From Vibrio lentus (GTDB lineage: Bacteria > Pseudomonadota > Gammaproteobacteria > Enterobacterales > Vibrionaceae), in contig NZ_MCZK01000150.1 in NCBI RefSeq assembly GCF_002875945.1, positions 1 through 64,000 of the forward strand: 64,000 nucleotides of DNA, read 5' to 3'. Made by a program: the position numbers and the translations under genes. This document shows positions 1-7,491 of the stretch, one piece after another (the stretch's first letter is position 1; each line of letters begins with the position of its first letter). A model generated the notes under the pieces. That model saw only the letters and a list, made by a program, of their open reading frames with translations, was not told the origin of the DNA and ran no database searches.

Positions 1-2
1 AA

Positions 3-350
3 TTACGCAACAAAGCCCTGTAGTTCTTCGAACTTACTGGTCAGATGATTACTGCTCGTTTCTATTATAAAGAATATATTCTTATGATTTCGAACGATAT
101 TAGGTATCTGACCTGCACAAATAATGACTATTCGCTTGTTTAGATTTTCGCAAATAGACAGTGCCATTGTAAGTAGTTGAAGTTCATCCGTTCGATTCAA
201 TATATAGAATACTAACCTTACATCTAAGTTACTGATTATAGATATGTCTTGTTTATAGTTCTCAATAGGGAAGTAGTGACTAATTTTATTGGTAATAATT
301 GAGTTGAAATCACTGTCTATATCAGAAAGTAGTGGTGTTATTATTTCCAT
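3..350 (-). CDS. Hypothetical protein, 115 aa
   Basis: An open frame of 115 residues with ATG start and TAA stop, both inside the window. I do not recognise the family. The protein has no signal peptide or obvious membrane segment. Hydrophobic strands alternate with polar stretches (around residues 43-52 and 72-80, the latter reading RIVIICAGQ), which is compatible with a small alpha/beta fold such as a receiver-like or Rossmann-like domain, but no phospho-acceptor pattern is clear. It is transcribed away from the Tad pilus genes, from a shared 190-bp upstream region, so it may be a regulator or accessory of the pilus locus; that is inference from position only. Codon use is AT-rich like the neighbouring pilin genes. 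Confidence 0.5.
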   Translation of the reverse strand: MEIITPLLSDIDSDFNSIITNKISHYFPIENYKQDISIISNLDVRLVFYILNRTDELQLLTMALSICENLNKRIVIICAGQIPNIVRNHKNIFFIIETSSNHLTSKFEELQGFVA

Positions 351-498
351 GGGTATTGAACCTGTGTCATATCAAAATAAACAGTAAGAAATAAATGTAA
401 AAATGGTATTTATTAAATAGATTAGAAGTACCACAAAAAAGTGCAAGTAAATGGCAAGAAAATCCTAACCGAATATATTGTTCAGCTCTAGATTTAGT

Positions 499-520
499 TT
501 ACAGGTAAATAAACCTGTAA
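499..520. promoter_or_regulatory. Inverted repeat just upstream of the first Flp pilin gene
   Basis: Perfect 8-bp arms TTACAGGT and ACCTGTAA flank a 6-nt AT spacer. The repeat lies 9 bp before a strong ribosome binding site (AAGGAGAG, about 529-536) and 22 bp before the pilin ATG. It could be an operator or a 5' UTR hairpin affecting pilin expression. No factor can be named from the sequence. Confidence 0.4.
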
Positions 521-542
521 TGTAAATCAAGGAGAGATTCTC

Positions 543-722
543 ATGAGTAAGTTTTTGAAAAATTGTAAAGAATTCATGAATGATGAAGAAGGTCTTACTG
601 TCATTGAATACGTAATTGGTGCTGCTATGCTCGTATTGGGGTTAACGACAATATTTACTGGTATTGGTACTGCGCTATCAACGAAGCTAAGTACAATCGT
701 TGATCAAATTAGTACCTCATAA
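543..722 (+). CDS. flp: Flp type IVb pilin (major pilin candidate)
   Basis: A 59-residue prepilin and the first gene of the Tad locus. A short charged leader (residues 1-17) ends in Gly and is followed by LTVIEYVIGAAMLVL. This is the type IVb prepilin pattern: cleavage after Gly, Glu at +5, Tyr at +6, then a hydrophobic helix. TadV, encoded 170 bp downstream, would process it, and the mature subunit of about 41 residues would polymerise into the Flp fibre. A strong Shine-Dalgarno (AAGGAGAG) precedes the ATG, as expected for the most abundant product of the locus. A second, shorter pilin-like gene follows 12 bp later. Confidence 0.9.
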   Translation: MSKFLKNCKEFMNDEEGLTVIEYVIGAAMLVLGLTTIFTGIGTALSTKLSTIVDQISTS

Positions 723-734
723 GAGTTTACCAAA

Positions 735-887
735 ATGAACTTTAAAAGAGTGGGGCGCCAGAAAGGATTAACTGTGGTGGAATATGTCATTGGAGCTGCT
801 TCACTTGTCATTCTCGCTTGGTTAATATTTTCAGGAATAGCAACTGCTCTAATCAGTAAGTTTCTTTCTATTGTGGCGGGTATCTAA
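735..887 (+). CDS. Second Flp-type pilin, 50 aa
   Basis: A 50-residue protein with a very short leader (MNFKRVGRQKG) followed by LTVVEYVIGAASLVIL, again Gly/cleavage with Glu+5 and Tyr+6. It shares the VEYVIGAA core with the preceding pilin but has a shorter leader, a Trp in the hydrophobic helix and no polar C-terminal tail. It could be a minor pilin or a second pilin of the fibre. It has no strong ribosome binding site, which suggests lower expression or coupling to the upstream pilin gene. The stop codon is 4 bp before the tadV start. Confidence 0.8.
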   Translation: MNFKRVGRQKGLTVVEYVIGAASLVILAWLIFSGIATALISKFLSIVAGI

Positions 888-891
888 ATTA

Positions 892-1422
892 ATGATAAGT
901 GAATCTTTAGTGTTTTGGGCATTGCTTATTATTGTTTCGGTATACGATGTTGAGAAACATCGTATACCAAATAAGGTTCTGATTTTATTTTTGTTTTTAT
1001 ACTTTTTATCAGTGTTAAATAGTGGGTTTTCTTTAGATGTATTAGTTACTTCATTTATAGGTGCTGTAGTTCTTTTCTGTTCAGGCTTGATTTTGTATTT
1101 TCTGAAGGCCATGTCTGCAGGGGATGTGAAATTATTAGGTGTTATTGGGTTGTATATTGGGTGGGGCTCATTACTTGATGTGTCTTATTACATACTCATC
1201 GCTGCCGGAATAATAGGAACATTATATTTACTTTATAATCGAGCCAATAATAGTGAGATGACAGTTAGACGATACTTTGAAGAAAAACTAATGCTAGTTA
1301 GCGGGATATCACCTGATATTAAAGGTAAGCCTGTTGTGCATTCTCGGTACTCAAATAAAGTAACCATGCCATTTGCTCCTTCCGTTGTTATAGGTTTAGC
1401 GATGTACAGTTATTTTACATAG
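892..1422 (+). CDS. tadV: TadV prepilin peptidase (A24 family)
   Basis: An inner-membrane aspartic protease of 176 aa that cleaves Flp prepilin and the TadE/TadF pseudopilins. The two catalytic Asp motifs of the A24 family are visible: YDVEKHRIPNKV near the N terminus and SAGDVKLLG in the middle. About five to six hydrophobic helices are spread over the chain. The ATG at 892 is chosen because upstream in-frame codons would overlap the preceding pilin gene. The length fits the short CpaA/TadV class, which lacks the methyltransferase domain of PilD. The C-terminal loop (DIKGKPVVHSRYSNKVTMPFAPSV) is typical of the family. Confidence 0.88.
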   Translation: MISESLVFWALLIIVSVYDVEKHRIPNKVLILFLFLYFLSVLNSGFSLDVLVTSFIGAVVLFCSGLILYFLKAMSAGDVKLLGVIGLYIGWGSLLDVSYYILIAAGIIGTLYLLYNRANNSEMTVRRYFEEKLMLVSGISPDIKGKPVVHSRYSNKVTMPFAPSVVIGLAMYSYFT

Positions 1423-1461
1423 ATCAAACTAAATCACTAATCGATGTGTTGGAGAGGACAT

Positions 1462-2811
1462 ATGGATATGAGAGGGATATCTTCCCCGAGCAATTTAAAG
1501 CCTCAAATATCAGCTCCAGTGGTACCGACTTCCATCGAAATGCTTGGTGTTCCTGAGGTTGTTGTTGAGAACCTATTGCTCAAGCACCTATCAGCTTACC
1601 CTAAATCTGATGTGTTAGATTTGTCTAACTATTTATGTGTTGTTACACATGTCATAGAAAATGGACTAGCCACACTCAGAAATAAATCTCTTATCGAAGT
1701 ATTTCAACCTACTTCTGCTTTGTCTTTGGAATCGTCTTCTCATAGTCACGTCCGTTATTCCTTGTCAGAGAAAGGCTTAGAAGAGGCCGACCTTGCATTC
1801 AAACGAGATGCTTATTTAGGTCCAGTTCCTGTTTCTCTTAAACAATATACTGAAATTGTAGAGCAACAAGATTTAAGGGCGGAACTTGTTACTCGTCCTG
1901 ATGTGGAAGCTGCATTGAGTGATGTTTACGGCGTACAAAAAATGATCTCGGTGTTAGGGCCTGCAATAAATTCGGGTAGGGCGCTGTTGTTGTATGGGCA
2001 CGCTGGGACAGGTAAAACTTTTGTAGCGTCTCGTATCGTGAACGCGCTTCATACTTCAGTTTTTATCCCTTATGCCGTTTACGCGTTAGGGAATGTCATT
2101 AAGGTTTTCTCAGCTCAACATCATACCCCGTTAGATCGTAATGGCAGTGAGCAGACCGTTTCTCTCCGAGATCAATACGATAAGCGATGGCTCAATTGTG
2201 AACGTCCTAATATCCAAGTGGGTGGGGAACTCACCATGGATATGCTTGAGGTCAATCACTCCGAGCACAATCGCGTTTGGTTAGCACCTTTACAAATGAT
2301 GGCTAATAACGGCATTTTTGTTATTGATGATCTGGGGCGCCAACCCATGCCAGTGGATGCTTTGCTCAACCGCTGGATCGTACCAATGGAATACTTCTTT
2401 GATCACCTGTCATTACCGAATGGGCAACAAATCACCATGCCATTCGTTTTAACGCTCGCATTTTCTACCAATTTGAATCCTGAAAAGATCAGTGACCCAG
2501 CCTTTCTACGTCGCTTGGGCTACAAAATAGAATTCAAGCCTCTGAATCAGCAAGATTATGAAGCTCTGTGGGTGAGCGTAACTGTTGATAAAGAGATAGA
2601 GCTGCAAGATGGTTTCTTTGAGCGTTTGTCTCAAATGCATACGCTGCACAAAGTACCGCTTTTCCCTTGTTTACCGAAAGACCTTGTTGGTATTAGCAAA
2701 GATATTCTTTCGTTTGAGCAACTCCCACCCGTTATCACATTCGACATTCTAGCCATGGCATGGAAAGTCTATTTTACCTCTGATGGACACGAGGAAGAGA
2801 ATAATGAATAA
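1462..2811 (+). CDS. AAA+ ATPase of the Tad locus with a winged-helix-like N-terminal region
   Basis: A 449-aa cytoplasmic protein. Residues about 30-100 look like a winged-helix/MarR-type fold (VVENLLLKHLSAYPKSDVLDLSNYL and following). A AAA+ core follows, with Walker A GHAGTGKT at about residues 179-186 and Walker B IFVIDDLGR about 110 residues later. An arginine-finger-like segment FLRRLGYKIEFK ends the core. The start at ATG 1462 is preferred over 1444 because GGAGAGG lies just upstream. The gene sits between tadV and rcpC and its stop codon overlaps the rcpC start, so the two are translationally coupled. It is not one of the canonical TadA or TadZ ATPases, and its role in pilus biogenesis is not known to me. 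Confidence 0.75.
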   Translation: MDMRGISSPSNLKPQISAPVVPTSIEMLGVPEVVVENLLLKHLSAYPKSDVLDLSNYLCVVTHVIENGLATLRNKSLIEVFQPTSALSLESSSHSHVRYSLSEKGLEEADLAFKRDAYLGPVPVSLKQYTEIVEQQDLRAELVTRPDVEAALSDVYGVQKMISVLGPAINSGRALLLYGHAGTGKTFVASRIVNALHTSVFIPYAVYALGNVIKVFSAQHHTPLDRNGSEQTVSLRDQYDKRWLNCERPNIQVGGELTMDMLEVNHSEHNRVWLAPLQMMANNGIFVIDDLGRQPMPVDALLNRWIVPMEYFFDHLSLPNGQQITMPFVLTLAFSTNLNPEKISDPAFLRRLGYKIEFKPLNQQDYEALWVSVTVDKEIELQDGFFERLSQMHTLHKVPLFPCLPKDLVGISKDILSFEQLPPVITFDILAMAWKVYFTSDGHEEENNE

Positions 2812-3535
2812 GAGTCAAGTTTTCCTACTGTTTTTACTGTCCGTAGTATTCGGTTTAGCCGCTGTATTTTTCGCTAAACAATGGATGGACAATCAAGTTC
2901 AACCGACGATTGAAGTCGAGCAAGTTGAGCGTCATCCGGTTGTAGTGGCATCTCAAGAAATTGAAGCTGGAACCATAATTGAAGAGCAATATTTAACAAC
3001 GAAGTTGATGGAAGTTGATTGGATCAATGAAAACAACTATTCGGATACAGCGGAGCTTATCGGAAAAGTAGTCGCCAATACTATTTATTCCGGAGAGGTG
3101 CTTCACAAGTTACGTTTTACTGTGCCAGGAGAGGGGTCAACACTTGCTGCTCTCATCCCTGAAAATAAACGTGCGGTAACGATACGTGTTGATGATGTTA
3201 TTGGTGTGGCCGGTTTCTTATTACCGGGGAATAAGGTTGATATTCTCAATACCGTTTCTTACGGAAAAAATTCTGCAGCGACTCAAACGGTATTAAAAGA
3301 TATTAAGGTTTTAGCCGTCGACCAAACGGCTAAAACGAAAGAAAACAGTCCGATTATCGTTCGTGCGGTAACACTTGAGATGACGCCAAAAGAGGCGGAG
3401 AAGCTTCTCACGGCTAAAAGCAAAGGTAGTATTCAGCTGACCTTGAGAAATCCACATGAAGTAGAGAAAAAAGTGGTTCGTCGATATGTGCCTAGACCAA
3501 GTGTCACCATTATCAAATGGTACAGAAACATCTAG
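2804..3535 (+). CDS. rcpC: RcpC/CpaB pilus assembly protein
   Basis: A periplasmic Flp pilus assembly factor of 243 aa with one N-terminal membrane anchor (residues about 5-25). A SAF-like domain follows (HPVVVASQEIEAGTIIEEQYL), then the RcpC/CpaB domain (ENKRAVTIRVDDVIGVAGFLLPGNKVDIL). The family works with the secretin RcpA in the outer-membrane part of the machine. ATG 2804 is chosen over the in-frame ATG 2783 because GAGGAAGAG lies at the right distance and the start then overlaps the upstream stop codon. rcpA follows 27 bp downstream, as usual in Tad loci. Confidence 0.87.
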   Translation: MNKSQVFLLFLLSVVFGLAAVFFAKQWMDNQVQPTIEVEQVERHPVVVASQEIEAGTIIEEQYLTTKLMEVDWINENNYSDTAELIGKVVANTIYSGEVLHKLRFTVPGEGSTLAALIPENKRAVTIRVDDVIGVAGFLLPGNKVDILNTVSYGKNSAATQTVLKDIKVLAVDQTAKTKENSPIIVRAVTLEMTPKEAEKLLTAKSKGSIQLTLRNPHEVEKKVVRRYVPRPSVTIIKWYRNI

Positions 3536-3562
3536 TGTGCGCGTCAAGGATTGAGGTGAGAT

Positions 3563-5020
3563 ATGAAAATATTATTAGCGTGTGTTTTTAGCCTGCTTTG
3601 TTTTTCGGCAGCCAGTGTTGCTGCACTACAGACGGGAAAAACGGTCACGGTTCCACATCACAAATCTACGCATGTGGTGCTGTCGGGAAAAGCGGCGAAG
3701 GTTTCTCTTGGTGATCCTGAAGTCTTAGACATTGTGATTTTGAAATCTAATGAGTTGTTCTTAATTGGTAAAAAATTAGGGGCGACAAATTTGATGGCTT
3801 GGGATTCGCGAGGTCAGTTGATTGAGTCGATTAACATCGAAGTTACCCATGATCTTAATAGCTTAAAGTCAAAGCTATACGAGTTTCTTCCTGATGAGAC
3901 GATTGAGGTTCATAGTGCGCAAAACCGTTTGCTGTTAAGTGGGCAAATCAGTAATCAACAAAAAATGAATGTGGCGATGCGAATTGCCGAAACTTATGCG
4001 GCAGGACAAGCCGCGGATGATGCTAAAGAGAGTGGTAGTGAGCAAGCAGCCGCAACGGGTGTGATCAACTTGATGTCTATTGGTGGCGCACAACAAGTTA
4101 TGCTTGAAGTGACGGTAGCCGAGGTTCAGCGAAGCTTAGTGAGAAAGTTCGATGCTAACTTCCATTTCTTCCAAACCAGTGGTTCTAACTTTTCGTGGGG
4201 CGCTTCATCAGTCCCTGCCGGTGTATTGGGCGCAACGCCAATTTTTGATATTCCAACCTCTACCGACTACGGAATTCTAGGTTCTTTCATCGATAGTAAT
4301 ACCTTGTTTACTTTTGCTCTTGATGTCGCGAAGCAAAACGGTGTGGCTAAGGTATTAGCAGAACCTAACTTAACCGCATTAAGTGGTTCTAAGGCTGAGT
4401 TTTTAGCGGGTGGTGAATTTCCTATTCCTGTTCCCGACGACGATGGAATTACCATAGAGTACAAGGAATACGGTGTCGGCTTGAAATTCATACCTACCGT
4501 ACTCAGCGATAAAAAAATCAATCTTAACCTAGCGGTTGATGTGAGTGAGATAGCTAACAGCAGTTCATTGACTATCGATCCTGGGTCGACGAATGCGACT
4601 TATTTTATCCCACCAATCACACGTCGAAGCGCTTCTTCTACGCTTGAACTTGCTGATGGTCAAACTATCGGTATTGCAGGGTTGTTGAGTGAGAATGTTC
4701 GAGATGTTAGTAACAAAATGCCGGGTATTGGTGATGTACCGATTTTAGGTCAGCTTTTCAATAGTCAGGAATACATATCGGGTGAAACCGAGCTTGTCAT
4801 TCTTGTCACACCTCGACTCGCCAAGCCGGTGGATAGAAGTAAAATTACACTGCCAACTGATGCCTTTGTTGATCCTAATGATCTGGAATATTACTTATTA
4901 GGTAGAAGTGCTTACATTACTGAGCCTTCTGATTCTGAAGACAGCAGCAATACAAATTCAGACAAAGGAATCGCGCCAACTGATGGTGGTAGTGAAGGTT
5001 CATTTGGTCATGATTTATAA
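3563..5020 (+). CDS. rcpA: RcpA/CpaC outer-membrane secretin
   Basis: A secretin of 485 aa that forms the outer-membrane channel for the Flp pilus. It begins with a Sec signal peptide (LLACVFSLLCFSAASVAA). A pilus/BON-type N domain follows (SKAAKVSLGDPEVLDIVILKSNELFLIGKKLGATNLMAWD). The C-terminal secretin core shows AKVLAEPNLTALSGSKAEFLAGGEFPIPV and the closing motif MPGIGDVPILGQLF. The C-terminal tail is Ser/Asp-rich and probably flexible. A ribosome binding site GAGGTGAG precedes the ATG. The size and order after rcpC are typical. Confidence 0.9.
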   Translation: MKILLACVFSLLCFSAASVAALQTGKTVTVPHHKSTHVVLSGKAAKVSLGDPEVLDIVILKSNELFLIGKKLGATNLMAWDSRGQLIESINIEVTHDLNSLKSKLYEFLPDETIEVHSAQNRLLLSGQISNQQKMNVAMRIAETYAAGQAADDAKESGSEQAAATGVINLMSIGGAQQVMLEVTVAEVQRSLVRKFDANFHFFQTSGSNFSWGASSVPAGVLGATPIFDIPTSTDYGILGSFIDSNTLFTFALDVAKQNGVAKVLAEPNLTALSGSKAEFLAGGEFPIPVPDDDGITIEYKEYGVGLKFIPTVLSDKKINLNLAVDVSEIANSSSLTIDPGSTNATYFIPPITRRSASSTLELADGQTIGIAGLLSENVRDVSNKMPGIGDVPILGQLFNSQEYISGETELVILVTPRLAKPVDRSKITLPTDAFVDPNDLEYYLLGRSAYITEPSDSEDSSNTNSDKGIAPTDGGSEGSFGHDL

Positions 5021-5030
5021 GGAGATAGAT

Positions 5031-5279
5031 ATGATTAGAACAATGATGGTCTTTCTCGTCATTCTATTAGCGGGTTGCGCGAATGACGCACCTTTGGGTC
5101 AGTCGGTTGCTAAGCTGCAAACAGAACAAACGTACAACCCTAATGCGACTCAAGAGAACTTACAGGTTTTACCTGATGGTACTGGGGAACGCATGCAAGC
5201 TGGCTACGATAAGTATGTGGGTAAAGGTGATGAAGAGCTTTCCGGAAGTAGCAGTCAGGTTTTAAAGAGCGTTAATTAG
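5031..5279 (+). CDS. Small Tad-locus lipoprotein
   Basis: An 82-residue predicted lipoprotein. A short hydrophobic leader ends in the lipobox LLAGC, so the mature protein would start at Cys (about residue 16) and be lipid-anchored. The rest is hydrophilic with no recognisable domain. It is preceded by AAGGAGAT at optimal spacing and sits between the secretin and tadG. This is the position where CpaD/RcpB-type accessory lipoproteins occur, so a pilotin or channel-gating role for RcpA is plausible but unproven. The sequence is too short to assign to a family by eye. Confidence 0.72.
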   Translation: MIRTMMVFLVILLAGCANDAPLGQSVAKLQTEQTYNPNATQENLQVLPDGTGERMQAGYDKYVGKGDEELSGSSSQVLKSVN

Positions 5280-5293
5280 TTTGGAGGTACTTT

Positions 5294-6559
5294 ATGTTGT
5301 ATCAAGTATCAAGAACACCTAAAAAACAGGGCGGGTTGGTGGTCATATTTGTGACCATTGCGCTGTTAGTTTTCCTAGCTGTATCTGCTTTAGCGGTGGA
5401 TATAAACCATATGTTAGTGAATAAAACTCGCCTGCAGAATGCGGTTGACTCAGCGGCTTTAGCAGCAGCGACAATTTTAGATAGCAGCAAAGATCAAACC
5501 GCGGTATCAACAGAAGTTACATCAACATTAAATGCAATGGCGGGATCTTCTGGCAATCATGAATTTGATTTTTCGACTGCTGTAGTAACCGTAGAGTACT
5601 CGAATGATCCGCAAGATTTTGTTGGAGTGGCAACGTTCGGCGCTGATGACGATGTTTATGTGCGAGTCAATGTCAGTTCATTGGATATGGATGAATTTTT
5701 TATTCAGATGTTTGGCTTGGCCAAAAGTGTATCTGCAACCGCTGTTGCAGGGCCAAGTTCTGGTCAACAAGTCGTAAACAACATTGTACCGATTGGAGTG
5801 TGTATTGGTGATGGAACCTCAGATAATGATGTAAATGAAGATGGCTATCACGATACTACTGGCGCGGAAATTACCAACGTATTTGGTTATGAAGTCGGTA
5901 GTGTTCAGGCGCTTAAAGTCGGGGACAAAAAGCTGTCTCAGATGGGGAATGGTAACTACCACTTGCTGGACTTTGGATCTGGTGGGAGCACAGTTAGAGA
6001 AGCTTTGGCTGGATACTATGATTACTCAGTTGCGATTGGCGATGATGTCACAACTAAGCCCGGAGGAACGGTTGGCCCTACAGGTCAAGGGCTGAACACT
6101 CGTTTTGGTGATTACGGTGGAGGATTGGCGAGTTCAGATTATCCTTCCGATTACGTAACGACAGAACCTAGTTCTAAAATTACGATAGACAGCAAAACGG
6201 GCGATATAGACTTTGATGGTTCTTATACCTATGCGCAATATGAGGCCGCTACAAACGCATGCATTGTTAATAACGGTTCTGGTTGCGTTTCCGGTGGCAC
6301 TGCATGGCGACGTATCCTCCCAATTCCTATGGTCGACTGTTCAGGGAAAAGTGGTGGAGTAACCACTTTTACTGTTGAGAAAATAGGGTGTTTCTTCTTA
6401 TTGCAAAAAGCGCCAACAAACAATTCTGGCACGCCTGCTGTGTTTGGTGAATTTATACACTCTTGCAGTGTCGCTGGTGGCTCTAGTGGCTCAGAGTCAT
6501 CCACTGAAGGTCCATATACGATTGTGTTGTATAAGGATCCTGATGGAGAGGGGTCGTAG
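5294..6559 (+). CDS. tadG: TadG-like pilus assembly protein
   Basis: A 421-aa membrane-anchored protein. The N-terminal segment (KKQGGLVVIFVTIALLVFLAVSALAVDIN) is the TadE/TadG-type hydrophobic anchor, followed by NKTRLQNAVDSAALAAA, the characteristic TadG sequence. Unlike TadE and TadF here, it lacks Glu at +5 of the helix, so it may not be processed by TadV. The remainder is a large Gly/Ser/Asp-rich extracytoplasmic region with several Cys residues (CIGDG, CIVNNGSGC, DCSGKSG, GCFF, SCSVAGG), which suggests disulphides. I see no clear von Willebrand A MIDAS motif. The gene lies directly upstream of tadE, 2 bp apart. Confidence 0.8.
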   Translation: MLYQVSRTPKKQGGLVVIFVTIALLVFLAVSALAVDINHMLVNKTRLQNAVDSAALAAATILDSSKDQTAVSTEVTSTLNAMAGSSGNHEFDFSTAVVTVEYSNDPQDFVGVATFGADDDVYVRVNVSSLDMDEFFIQMFGLAKSVSATAVAGPSSGQQVVNNIVPIGVCIGDGTSDNDVNEDGYHDTTGAEITNVFGYEVGSVQALKVGDKKLSQMGNGNYHLLDFGSGGSTVREALAGYYDYSVAIGDDVTTKPGGTVGPTGQGLNTRFGDYGGGLASSDYPSDYVTTEPSSKITIDSKTGDIDFDGSYTYAQYEAATNACIVNNGSGCVSGGTAWRRILPIPMVDCSGKSGGVTTFTVEKIGCFFLLQKAPTNNSGTPAVFGEFIHSCSVAGGSSGSESSTEGPYTIVLYKDPDGEGS

Positions 6560-6561
6560 TT

Positions 6562-6990
6562 ATGAATAGTAAATTCAAAAAACAGCAAGGTTTTGCTGCG
6601 ATTGAAATGATGATTGCGACGCCGGTGTTACTGTTTTTCTTGGTGTTGGTTCTTGAGCTGGGAAACATTTTAATCCACTACAACATCATCTCAAAATCTG
6701 TTCAAAATGGGGCCCGTTATGCGGTTACTGAGGTTTATGGAACACAAGGTGGAACAGTAGCGCCTACTGCAGAAATTCAAAACATAGTGGTTTATGGGAA
6801 GAATACAGTCGGTACTGCAATACTCTCGAGCCTTGTCACTTCTGATGTGACAATTACCCCTCCTTCTGGCGATAGTTACGTGCGAGTAACGGTTAATTAC
6901 AACTATGTTCCGCACTTTTTATCTATCCCATTTTCATCGGAAAGTTTATCGGTTCCTTTGAGCGTATCGTCCGTGATGAGGGTTTTCTGA
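6562..6990 (+). CDS. tadE: TadE-like pseudopilin
   Basis: A pseudopilin of 142 aa. The leader ends QQG, followed by FAAIEMMIATPVLLFFLVLVLELG with Glu at +5, the TadV-processed type IVb signature. A TadE domain follows with NGARYAVTEVYG. TadE and TadF are minor pilin-like proteins thought to prime or sit in the Flp assembly platform. The stop codon overlaps the start of the next gene by one base, so the two pseudopilins are translationally coupled. Confidence 0.83.
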   Translation: MNSKFKKQQGFAAIEMMIATPVLLFFLVLVLELGNILIHYNIISKSVQNGARYAVTEVYGTQGGTVAPTAEIQNIVVYGKNTVGTAILSSLVTSDVTITPPSGDSYVRVTVNYNYVPHFLSIPFSSESLSVPLSVSSVMRVF

Positions 6991-7490
6991 TGAAGTTAAT
7001 CAAGAAACAAAACGGTTTAGCCATCATTGAGTTTACGATTGTTTCTTGGTTGATATTCTTGCTGATTTTTTTGATTGTTGCCTTAGGGGCTTATGTATTT
7101 TCCCTGCAAATAGTGAACGAAGCGACAAGAAAAGCAGCAAGGTTAGCCACCGTTTGTTACGTGTTGGATCGAGATAATATTGCAGGGGTTGTTGTAGAAG
7201 ATATACCCATATTAGGCTTTAGTGATAGTAATTTGGAGGTTGCGTATTTGGATGCTGCAGGCGCTGAGATTACTTCTGATCTGGAAGCAAACCTGAGTGC
7301 GATTAAGTTTGTACGAGCAAGAGCGACAGGTTATGGCATTCAACTGATCAGTAACCTAAGCTTTTTAGGAACGAATGGTTTTTTGGCTGCACCTGCATTT
7401 GAGACAATTTTACCGTCTGAGAACTTAGGTGTGATAAGAGCGAATTCAAATACTAGGACAAGATGTCCGAAACAAATACAGGGTGAGTAG
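6990..7490 (+). CDS. tadF: TadF-like pseudopilin
   Basis: A second pseudopilin of 166 aa. The leader ends KKQNG and is followed by LAIIEFTIVSWLIFLLIFLIVALG, again with Glu at +5. A TadE/TadF-type region (NEATRKAARLATVCYV) follows. Two Cys residues, one near residue 52 and one near the C terminus (TRCPKQIQGE), could form a disulphide. It is coupled to tadE by a one-base overlap, and tadZ follows immediately. Confidence 0.78.
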   Translation: MKLIKKQNGLAIIEFTIVSWLIFLLIFLIVALGAYVFSLQIVNEATRKAARLATVCYVLDRDNIAGVVVEDIPILGFSDSNLEVAYLDAAGAEITSDLEANLSAIKFVRARATGYGIQLISNLSFLGTNGFLAAPAFETILPSENLGVIRANSNTRTRCPKQIQGE

Positions 7491-7491
7491 C

